Part shown: positions 25,283 through 32,115 of the stretch, piece by piece
Layout: each line of letters opens with the position of its first letter
How positions within the stretch are numbered: position 1 is the first letter of the stretch
Assembly: GCA_003224145.1 (NCBI GenBank)
Contig: QHYN01000221.1
Coordinates: forward strand, 1-32,115
Direction: 5' to 3'
DNA: 32,115 nt
From: Acidobacteriota bacterium
GTDB lineage: Bacteria > Acidobacteriota > Terriglobia > Acidiferrales > UBA7541
Notes under the pieces: generated by a model
Told to the model about the DNA's origin: nothing
Database searches by the model: none
The model's input: the letters and a program-made list of their open reading frames with translations, nothing else
Translations under genes and position numbers: made by a program

Positions 25283-27316
25283 TTAATGTATGTAGGCTCC
25301 GGATGGCAGTAGATACTGAATCGGCCAGATCTCGCGCTTTTGCTCCACGATTTCAGACCATTTCAAGGATTTCCTGTTTGACTCTGGCAGGAGTTTTAGT
25401 CCGGGTAGCGTTTCGGCCACAGCGCTTGCGAGCGTGTACGCGTCTCCGGCGGCGGTAACAGCAACCGCTTTCGCGTGCAGTTTCTCAGTAGCAAATCGTC
25501 TGGCGATTTCCGCATCCTCAATCATTTGCAAAAAATACGGTCTCCCGGTCAGAAGCGAATTGTAGACATAATTCGCCAGTACGCCGGAAACGGAATTGAC
25601 ATAGGCGTGCTCGAAGTCCAGCCGGCCCAGGAGCGGATCGTCCGGGGAGACCGCCGTGTAAGGCATTCGCGTCTCGCCGAGCCCGCGAAAATCAAACGAG
25701 ACAATGTCGTAGCCCTGGTTCAAATATTTTTCGATCTCCGGCCAATCCTCCGCTGTTGCTTTGCCATTTTCCCAGAACCACATCAAAACAGTCCGGGGGC
25801 CGGCGCCGGATTTGTGAATATGCAGAAGCGGCATTTCGAGCTGCTCGCTGTGATGCAAGACATAACGGTCAATCGACGCCTCTCCAGCTTTTGAGCTGCC
25901 CACTGCTTCCCAGGTGATCTGGCCAGCTTGCGGAGGAACGTTCCTGTATTCGCTTACACTCCAATTTCTAACGCCGCTGTATTGGCCTCCGTAGTATTCC
26001 TCGGAAATTGTCCGCGTGTTTCTACTCTTATGCTCGTAATAGTATTCCCGGATCATGTCCATCAATGATCTTGCATCTGCGTAATCGATCAGGACTTGCC
26101 CGGTTCGAGTGCATCGCAATTCTTCCCCGTCCAGTTCCTTCACGGAAGGAAGGCCCTCTCGCACCGGCATCTGATTGAAGCGGTCGAGAAAGTCCAGCGC
26201 GGCTTGCTGATTCTCGCTGGAGTACTGATGCTGGTGATAGCCTTCGACGAGCGCGATTCGATCTCCGTGTCCGAATCGCGCATACAGTTTTTGTAATTCC
26301 CTAAAGGTTTTACGCGTCCCTTCGATAGGGAAGAAATCGAGCACGGCGGCCGCCACCAATACAGGCCGGGGGTACATCAGCAGCAGCAACCCTGGATGGT
26401 CTACTCCGTTGGAAATCATGCCGAACAAATCCTGCTCAGGATCGCTGTCCGGATCAACAAAAATGCGGTTAGACATCCGCATTGGCAGCGCCGTGATATA
26501 GCACGACGGCACGACTACTTTGATGCGGGGATCAAGCACCGCAATGAGGACGGTTTGCGTTCCTCCGCCGCTTGTGCCGGTAATGCCAATTCGCTCGCCG
26601 TCGACTTCCGGGCGCGTTAGGAGGTAATCGACGGCGCGAATGCCGTCCCATGCTTCCCATCGAGCAAGATTTGCTCCCGCCAAATAGGCCAGGTTGCCCA
26701 TCACCGCGTGCTCGGCGCAGATCAAGTTGTAGCGGCTCTTTCGGGCTTTCGGATCCCAGAACTGACTGCGCTCGCCCTGCCCCACGGGATCCCAGGAAAT
26801 CACCACGTAGCCGCGTCCTGCCAATCTCTGGCTCAGCGCCTGATAGTGAAATTTCCCATCAGCCGCATGCCCCGCAGGCACCAGCACCGCCGGATGCTTG
26901 GTCGTGTGGTCATTCGGAACGTAAACGAGCGCGGTGACATAGACGCCTGGCAAACTCTGGTAAACGAGTTTTTCAATAACAAATCCATCCATTTGAATCT
27001 TGCCGGTGATCACCGGGTGCAGATCGGTCTTTACGGCAGGCAGGCCGCCAATCATTTGCAGGAGTTTTTGCCGCAACTCATCTTGTGTCTTCAATAGGGC
27101 CGCCTCGTCCCGGATAGCTTCCCACGTTTTTTGCCGTGCCTCGTCCTGCTTCCAGGCTTGCTCCTCTTGATATCGCAGGTACGGCGTGATACGCGGACCC
27201 TGTGGCAAAGGCTCCTTTACCACTCGGAAAACCTGCGGTGGAGGAGAGTCGGTTCCGGTCAGCGAACAAAACGCACTCGCTACTGCCAGCAGCACACCGA
27301 TGCATGTCCGGATCAC
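25283..27316 (-). CDS. Exported two-domain alpha/beta-hydrolase (acetyl-xylan-esterase-like)
   Basis: 677 residues with an N-terminal hydrophobic segment (CIGVLLAVASAFCSL). The first alpha/beta-hydrolase domain, about residues 90-390, has VISWDPVGQGERS, a nucleophile elbow GTSGGGTQT, and a late acidic/His region VEGYHQHQYSSENQQA. The second half repeats the fold (VLMWFWENG, YDIVSFDFRGLGET), but where the elbow should be it reads VTAAGDAYTLAS with no Ser, so it looks catalytically dead. Likely a carbohydrate or acyl esterase acting outside the cytoplasm. The start is GTG at 27316, giving a GTGA overlap with the stop of the DUF4832 gene; the longer frame to 27352 is rejected for that reason. 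Translation is thus coupled to the gene upstream. Confidence 0.83.
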   Translation of the reverse strand: MIRTCIGVLLAVASAFCSLTGTDSPPPQVFRVVKEPLPQGPRITPYLRYQEEQAWKQDEARQKTWEAIRDEAALLKTQDELRQKLLQMIGGLPAVKTDLHPVITGKIQMDGFVIEKLVYQSLPGVYVTALVYVPNDHTTKHPAVLVPAGHAADGKFHYQALSQRLAGRGYVVISWDPVGQGERSQFWDPKARKSRYNLICAEHAVMGNLAYLAGANLARWEAWDGIRAVDYLLTRPEVDGERIGITGTSGGGTQTVLIAVLDPRIKVVVPSCYITALPMRMSNRIFVDPDSDPEQDLFGMISNGVDHPGLLLLMYPRPVLVAAAVLDFFPIEGTRKTFRELQKLYARFGHGDRIALVEGYHQHQYSSENQQAALDFLDRFNQMPVREGLPSVKELDGEELRCTRTGQVLIDYADARSLMDMIREYYYEHKSRNTRTISEEYYGGQYSGVRNWSVSEYRNVPPQAGQITWEAVGSSKAGEASIDRYVLHHSEQLEMPLLHIHKSGAGPRTVLMWFWENGKATAEDWPEIEKYLNQGYDIVSFDFRGLGETRMPYTAVSPDDPLLGRLDFEHAYVNSVSGVLANYVYNSLLTGRPYFLQMIEDAEIARRFATEKLHAKAVAVTAAGDAYTLASAVAETLPGLKLLPESNRKSLKWSEIVEQKREIWPIQYLLPSGAYIH

Positions 27317-28782
27317 TTGGCTTTCACCGTGAGCGAACCCATGGCATACCATCCGTCCGCTTGACGCCCCTCGACCGCAAGGCGAATCGCGGGCTGTCCT
27401 GTTCTTGGATCCAGAATTCCAATGCTAACGTCGTAGTTGCCTTCCGGCAGATTCTCTGGGACGTACAAAGTGCCGTCGAAGACGGCATCGCCTGGAAGCC
27501 ATTTGCGAATATCCACGGGAACTTGAATCACAGCCGCCGTTTGAGATGACCGCAATTCCATGGCAAGCTTGAATTCTTTGTAAATCGGTGCGACTCCCTC
27601 GTTCAGCCACCACATATGAACCGGCATCATTGTTCCGGGATTGACTACCCGCGAATATTCCAGCCGCCGCAGATTGAATCGATACCCGATCTTTTTCTGA
27701 AAAGTGTCGCACTGATTCTTCCACTCACTCGGTATTGGCGCGGATTTGATGTTCACTGTGCTCACGTGCCAGCGCAGCGCTTGATCGAGAATGTAATCAA
27801 GGTCGTAGCCCCTTTCCTTCCAACCGGCCACCGTGTAGCAAGTTTCTAGCGAAACGGGCTTGCGCTGCCAAACGTCCTGAATTCCAGCGCGCGCCACCTG
27901 CTGCGGGTAAATCTCCAGCATTTCCGCAGGGAAATAGGGATTCGTTGAACTTGTTCGCATGTCCCCGAGGCAATCCAGTCTCCACCCTGCGCCATGTTCC
28001 GTACCGTAGGTGAGCGCGTGTTGCTCGTCAAAGTTCATCAGCAGCGTAGTTCGCGGGAAAGCCTCGAGCCAGATGTCAATCAGTTGCTTTTGATATGGAA
28101 ATGCGGGCATGTAAGGGCTCCAACCTTCTCCCCAGTAGCCCACAGAAGAAATGTCCACGCTGTCGAGATAGGGGTTCCCGTCGTATCGCTTTCCGGCCTC
28201 AGCCACAAGCTCGCCCCAATACTTGATATAGAGCGGATCGCTGAAATCCGGCTGCCAAATTTCGCCGTCCTTGTCCTTGGGTTTGTTGGCGCGTCGCGCC
28301 CCGGACTTCCGATACCACTCCGGGAGAGGATCTTGGTTAGAGTACGGCATCAGACGAATCGCAAGCGTTTGCCCGTGCGCTCGCGCCTCTTCCAAGGCAA
28401 GATCCACAATCTCCCAATGAAACTTGCCGGGCTCGGGCTCGAGAACATTCCAATACCAGCGGCAATAGGAGATGGATGTGTCGGGGAAGTCGGGTTTTGT
28501 CGGCGCTTGCGGCAGTTTCGTCACGGGCCCTACTTCGGACCATTTCAAGGGTGGATTTGGTTCTTGTCCATTGAATCTTTGAAACGTGGTTATGCCCATT
28601 CCGGGGTTTACGAGCACATCATGAATCCCTTTAGGGCGAACCACCACGACGTTGGATTGCGCAATTGCCTGGTTTCCGGCTACAAGCGAAAAGAGAATCA
28701 AGAAACAGCAAGGGTTTGTAATTTTGATGAATTGTGCACCACCGTTTTTGCGGAACTCAAATTCCATCAATGACCGAGACAT
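27313..28782 (-). CDS. Exported DUF4832-type TIM-barrel protein, glycoside-hydrolase-like
   Basis: 489 residues. A signal segment (NPCCFLILFSLVAGNQAIAQ) is followed by a barrel-like domain with LVNPGMGITTFQRF, YCRWYWNVLEPEPGKFHW, DISSVGYWGEGW and LLMNFDEQHAL. The C-terminal beta domain (about 380-489: MPVHMWWLNEGVAPIY ... YDVSIGILDPRTGQPAIRLA) is characteristic of DUF4832 proteins. The barrel resembles GH42/GH5-like enzymes, with acidic residues in W-N-V-L-E and N-F-D-E at plausible positions, but activity is not known. The ATG at 28782, with GGAG eight bases upstream, is preferred to the GTG at 28818. It lies 85 bp after the PQQ dehydrogenase gene and overlaps the hydrolase gene by four bases. 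Confidence 0.82.
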   Translation of the reverse strand: MSRSLMEFEFRKNGGAQFIKITNPCCFLILFSLVAGNQAIAQSNVVVVRPKGIHDVLVNPGMGITTFQRFNGQEPNPPLKWSEVGPVTKLPQAPTKPDFPDTSISYCRWYWNVLEPEPGKFHWEIVDLALEEARAHGQTLAIRLMPYSNQDPLPEWYRKSGARRANKPKDKDGEIWQPDFSDPLYIKYWGELVAEAGKRYDGNPYLDSVDISSVGYWGEGWSPYMPAFPYQKQLIDIWLEAFPRTTLLMNFDEQHALTYGTEHGAGWRLDCLGDMRTSSTNPYFPAEMLEIYPQQVARAGIQDVWQRKPVSLETCYTVAGWKERGYDLDYILDQALRWHVSTVNIKSAPIPSEWKNQCDTFQKKIGYRFNLRRLEYSRVVNPGTMMPVHMWWLNEGVAPIYKEFKLAMELRSSQTAAVIQVPVDIRKWLPGDAVFDGTLYVPENLPEGNYDVSIGILDPRTGQPAIRLAVEGRQADGWYAMGSLTVKAK

Positions 28783-28867
28783 CCTGAACTCTCCGTCCCC
28801 TCGAACAAGTCGGAGCACACTCTATCGCTCCACATTCATCTCTTCAATATTTGACGTTCTGCACGGT

Positions 28868-30754
28868 CTATTTGTCCGGGAGTGTAAACGCCGCAAGGGT
28901 ATCGGATACTTTGCCTCTGAAATATCCGCCTCCTCCGGCAGCGATCACTACAAATTGCTTGCCCGTTTTCTTACCCATATAAGTCATCGGCGTGGCGTGC
29001 GCGCTGGCTTCCAGGTTGGTGACCCACAGTTGCTCCCCGGTTTTCGCATCGAATGCGCGAAAACGGCTATCGATCGTCGCCCCGATAAATACTACTCCGC
29101 TGTCCGTCACAATCGTCCCGCCAAGGTTAGGTGTACCGGTAGTCTCCTTCAGTTCGTCGACAACCCCTAGTGGCACTTTCCAAACAATCTCCCCCGTATT
29201 CACGTCCACCGCGCTGAGCGTTCCCCATGGTGGTTTCTGACATGGCCATTGGTGCTCGTCCCAGAAGCGGGCATACTCCCCTTCTTTGGAACCTCTCCGG
29301 TATCGCACTGGTGCCTCGGCAGCTTGCGGTTCCATTGCTCCAACGGCGGCCAAGTCATTTGCATTGACAAACAAGAAGCCGGAAGCACTATCAAAAGACG
29401 CACCGGACCAGTTCGCCCCGCCCAGCGTGCCGGGCATCACTAATGTCATCTTGCGACCGTAGGGTGTGTACATTCCATGGCTCTCGAGCGAATGAAATAG
29501 TTGAGCGCAATAGCGGTTGGATTCCGGTGTGATGGTGCTGATGTCGCCTTCGCTCAACGACTGTCGAACAAGAGGCGGAGGCTTGAGCGGAAAGGGCTGT
29601 GTCGGCCAGGCAGCTTCCCCGGGCACATCGCTTTTGGGAACCGGGCGTTCCTCCACCGGAAATAGCGGTTTCCCTGTAAGCCGGTCCAGGATAAACACAA
29701 ATCCCATCTTCGTAAGCTGCGCAATCGCGGTAATATCCCCGCCATCGCGCCGCACCGTGATCAGCACGGGTTGCGCAGGCATGTCGTAATCCCAGATATC
29801 GTGGTGCACCATCTGGTAGTACCAGACGAGTTTGCCGGTTGCGGCGTCCAGCGCCACTAGACAGTTGCCGAACAGATCCCGACCCTTGCGGTCTCCGCCG
29901 TAGAAATCATACGAAGCCGACCCGATGGGCAGAAAAGCCAAACCGTGTTCTAGGTCTACGCTCATGATCGACCAGACATTCACGCCGGTGCGCTCTTTCC
30001 ACGCATCTCCCTCCCAACTCTCGTGCCCTGGTTCTCCCGGCCGAGGAATCGTGTGAAAGGTCCAAACAAGTTTGCCCGAGCGAACGTCAAACGCGCGCAC
30101 CTCCCCACTTGGTCCTTTGGACGGATATTCAGGAACCGCCGCCCCTGTAATGACCAAGTCTTGGTAGATGGCAGGAGGCGACGTCACCGAGTATTCCGCA
30201 CGAGGATAAGCGTCCGCAATCCCTGCGCGCAGATCGACCCAGCCGTCTTTTCCAAATTCGCGGCAAGGTTTTCCGGTCTTCGCATCCAGGGCGATTAAGC
30301 GCGCGTCGAAAGTGCCGTACAGAATCCGGCTTTCTCCTCCGGCCTTACTCTGCCAGTAGGCTACACCGCGGTGTTGAAAGAACTGGCGGGGCCCGGCGCG
30401 CCCCCCTTGCGGATCGAACCGCCAAATCTCCTGGCCAGTTTCCGCATCCAGCGCAATCACACGATTGGAAGGAGTCGAGAAGTAAAGCACTCCATCAATC
30501 ACGATTGGCGTGGACTCAAATGGAACAATGTGATGCCGGTCCATTTCGTTGCCTCTGCGGTCCAGCTCTCCCATATGATACGTCCATGCTCTCTTCAAGT
30601 TCTTAACGTTTTGACGATTGATTTGTTTGACTGGAGACGATCGCGTTCCGCCTGGGTCGCCGCCATAAAATCGCCATTCTTGCGCTGAGACGGTTGGGGA
30701 CAGGGCCATCATAACTAGAATCCTGCTTACTGAATTTGGGCTGATCATCCACAT
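28868..30754 (-). CDS. PQQ-dependent dehydrogenase (quinoprotein, GDH-like), no haem domain
   Basis: 628 residues with an N-terminal signal (ISPNSVSRILVMMALSPTVSAQ). Propeller-blade motifs typical of PQQ enzymes recur: GEIVWKVPLG, GKLVWYYQMVHHDIWDYD, GQEIWRFDPQGG and AFDAKTGEQLWVTNL. HDIWDYDMPAQPVL and GGANWSGASFDSASGFLFVN are hallmarks of the membrane-type glucose/quinate dehydrogenase group. There is no CxxCH, so it has no own cytochrome domain. It would oxidise an alcohol or aldose in the periplasm and pass electrons to quinone or a separate acceptor. The ATG at 30754 has no clear ribosome-binding site. It heads a run of three minus-strand genes, including DUF4832 and the tandem hydrolase. 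Confidence 0.9.
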   Translation of the reverse strand: MWMISPNSVSRILVMMALSPTVSAQEWRFYGGDPGGTRSSPVKQINRQNVKNLKRAWTYHMGELDRRGNEMDRHHIVPFESTPIVIDGVLYFSTPSNRVIALDAETGQEIWRFDPQGGRAGPRQFFQHRGVAYWQSKAGGESRILYGTFDARLIALDAKTGKPCREFGKDGWVDLRAGIADAYPRAEYSVTSPPAIYQDLVITGAAVPEYPSKGPSGEVRAFDVRSGKLVWTFHTIPRPGEPGHESWEGDAWKERTGVNVWSIMSVDLEHGLAFLPIGSASYDFYGGDRKGRDLFGNCLVALDAATGKLVWYYQMVHHDIWDYDMPAQPVLITVRRDGGDITAIAQLTKMGFVFILDRLTGKPLFPVEERPVPKSDVPGEAAWPTQPFPLKPPPLVRQSLSEGDISTITPESNRYCAQLFHSLESHGMYTPYGRKMTLVMPGTLGGANWSGASFDSASGFLFVNANDLAAVGAMEPQAAEAPVRYRRGSKEGEYARFWDEHQWPCQKPPWGTLSAVDVNTGEIVWKVPLGVVDELKETTGTPNLGGTIVTDSGVVFIGATIDSRFRAFDAKTGEQLWVTNLEASAHATPMTYMGKKTGKQFVVIAAGGGGYFRGKVSDTLAAFTLPDK

Positions 30755-31207
30755 TGTTTTTCGTTAGGTCGCCAGACAAGTCATTCCGCCAACTCGACTG
30801 ACCTCCTAGGAATGCTCTTCCACGAGAGCTACATTGCCAAGTCTTCAGATCGGATGTCAACCCAATCGAACCCGAACGTGTGGACTTGCAACGGACAAGC
30901 GCATCCGCTCTAGGCGTTCGAGCTGGCTTAGCTCCGATCGATGGTTATGTTCTCCCTACCGGATCGTGATAATCGTTTTAGGACCACTGATTTAGTGGAC
31001 TTCGTCCGGCTATGTACTTGAATATATGGCAGTTAGCCTAGTTCGTTTCGCAATTTCAGATTTCCGTCTGACCGGAAGTCAAATTACAGGATTCACCACG
31101 AACGGGAAGCGCTCATCGGCCGTAAGAATGCACCTTCGAGCGCAAATGGTTAGCCGCCAAGTTCAGGCGAAGCTGGACATTGTTGGTGACGATCACCGAG
31201 TTTTCCG
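30755..31207. other. 453-bp region without a recognisable gene
   Basis: Precedes the PQQ dehydrogenase gene (-) and ends where kinase similarity starts (+). I see no conserved coding signal in either strand; the short open frames look fortuitous. A small inverted repeat, CCACT-N5-AGTGG, at 30984-30998 could be an operator or hairpin. Its right boundary is the breakpoint of the truncated kinase gene. Confidence 0.45.
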
Positions 31208-31909
31208 GAAAGTGGTGTCGACATCTCGGGAATCAAGACCCTTCCAGGCAAGAATACCGGCGTTACCGTGATCCTTCCTTTTGAGAAGCAACGCCAGATT
31301 CTTACCTATCTGGGCACCACTCTGGACTTGCAGCCCGCGTACCTCGACCTGGACTATCTGCGCAGCGCCCTGCACTTCCATCTCTCGTCTTTTTTCCTTC
31401 TGCGCTCGCTGCGCCCCAAGTTACCCGAGCTTTTTCTTCAAATGAAACAAGCCGGTCTCACCACATCGCTCGACACAAACGATGATCCGGAAAATCTGTG
31501 GGCCGATGATGTCAAGTCCGTGCTCGAGAACGTGGATGTGTTTTTGCCCAACGAGCAAGAGGCATGCAAACTCGCAGGCACCAGCGACGTTCGCGGCGCG
31601 CTGGATGCTCTGTCAGAACTTGTTCCCATCGTTGTCATCAAGTGTGGCCCGCAAGGTGCGATCGCTAAACGTGGCCAGGAGCGTTTTCGCGCTGCCTCGC
31701 TCTCAGTCCAGCCCGTCGATACCGTGGGCGCCGGTGACAGCTTCAACGCCGGCTTCCTTCACAAATTCATTCTCGGAGCCAAGCTTCAGGACTGCCTTGA
31801 ATACGGCAATGTCATGGCCTGCCTATCCACGACCCGCGCTGGCGGCACTGAAGCGTTTCGTGACCGTCAGCACCGCGAGGAATTCTTAAAGCGCGGCGGA
31901 AAATCTTGA
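31208..31909 (+). pseudogene. 5'-truncated PfkB sugar kinase, second copy
   Basis: From GAA at 31208 the frame reads ESGVDISGIKTLPGKNTGVT and aligns without gaps to residues 79-309 of the intact kinase at 8365-9303, about 80% identical by eye. The catalytic signature PVDTVGAGDSFNAGFL is kept. The first 78 residues, including the N-terminal sugar-binding strand and the first glycine motif, are absent, and a stop codon lies in frame at 31187-31189. The next possible start, within ILPF near 31268, would lack a third of the fold. It should not be functional. It is tail to tail with the MFS gene, 44 bp apart, the same arrangement as the first copy but in inverted orientation. Confidence 0.85.
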
Positions 31910-31953
31910 TTGCATCGGCTGGATGTTTGGCCTATACGGTTTTCCCCGCTCGA

Positions 31954-32115
31954 TCATATTCGCCGTATCAGCCCCTGCTCCGTTGCACTTGTGTTGCGCA
32001 CGAGCAACAATACCAGGATCATACCGATGAACGGAATGAGTCCGGCCACAATCACAATCGGATCGAAAGAATGAGTGGCCCCCGCCTGACGCGCATCGGA
32101 AAAGTGCCCGATTAA
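31954..32115 (-). CDS. MFS sugar transporter, C-terminal end (gene continues beyond the window)
   Basis: The last 53 residues are visible: LIGHFSDARQAGATHSFDPI, then a hydrophobic helix VIVAGLIPFIGMILVLLLV and a basic end RNTSATEQGLIRRI, with a stop at 31954-31956. The sequence is homologous, position by position, to the end of the decayed transporter at 7901-8339 and fits the ExuT-like hexuronate/sugar:H+ symporters. Whether the rest of this copy is intact cannot be seen. Only the final membrane segment is present. Confidence 0.72.
   Translation of the reverse strand, partial: LIGHFSDARQAGATHSFDPIVIVAGLIPFIGMILVLLLVRNTSATEQGLIRRI

Noticed and set aside
30984-30998. CCACT-N5-AGTGG hairpin as a terminator
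   Set aside because: The stem is only five base pairs and there is no T run on either side.
31026-31271. Short plus-strand frame ending in AKLDIVGDDHRVF, considered as a remnant of the missing kinase N-terminus
   Set aside because: The resemblance to the kinase start is limited to a few residues and lies in a different frame, with no continuing similarity.

Overview
The window looks like a carbohydrate-utilisation region of a soil-type Acidobacteriota chromosome or metagenome contig. Lineage is inferred from gene content: a very large Oar-like TonB-dependent receptor with an N-terminal carboxypeptidase-regulatory-like domain, a CRTAC1/ASPIC-UnbV repeat protein, a Tat-exported Gfo/Idh/MocA oxidoreductase, a PQQ dehydrogenase and many secreted sugar-related proteins. 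No rRNA, tRNA, CRISPR array or phage genes were seen.

Layout. Positions 1-100 hold what looks like the end of an IS21-like element, abutting a frameshifted, 3'-truncated small secreted-protein gene (85-664, -). A CRTAC1 protein (689-2398, -) follows. Next come a 3'-truncated GH38 alpha-mannosidase (2734-3699, +), a GH36-like alpha-galactosidase with a C-terminal PKD domain (3821-5671, +) and a Tat-exported Gfo/Idh oxidoreductase (5733-7067, -). At 7432-8339 (+) a broken nagB-like gene is fused to the decayed remains of an MFS sugar transporter. Facing it is a tight three-gene operon on the minus strand: lacD-like aldolase, lacC-like kinase, second PfkB kinase (11296 down to 8365). Upstream lies the TonB receptor (11446-15135, -), divergent from a DeoR-type regulator (15316-16101, +). 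A minus-strand run follows: amidohydrolase, Asp-box (BNR) protein, AgaS-type SIS isomerase/deaminase, DUF5107-TPR protein (24296 down to 16088). A CBM9-like lipoprotein (24475-25236, +) precedes a second minus-strand run: PQQ dehydrogenase, DUF4832 protein, tandem alpha/beta-hydrolase (30754 down to 25283). The right edge carries a second, inverted copy of the PfkB kinase/MFS pair (31208-32115): the kinase has lost its first ~78 residues and the MFS gene runs off the window.

How the genes could work together. AgaS can convert galactosamine-6-phosphate to tagatose-6-phosphate. The LacC-like kinase would make tagatose-1,6-bisphosphate and the LacD-like aldolase would cleave it to two triose phosphates. 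The extra PfkB kinase could phosphorylate the incoming sugar, since no PTS genes are present, and the DeoR protein is placed to control the set. Around this core sit an outer-membrane receptor and secreted glycan-active proteins. The region therefore reads as a galactosamine/galactose glycan locus that has been rearranged: a nagB-MFS fusion, a cut GH38, a cut kinase and an IS end all lie within it. The substrate and the link between modules are inference; the gene families and the breakages are read from the sequence.
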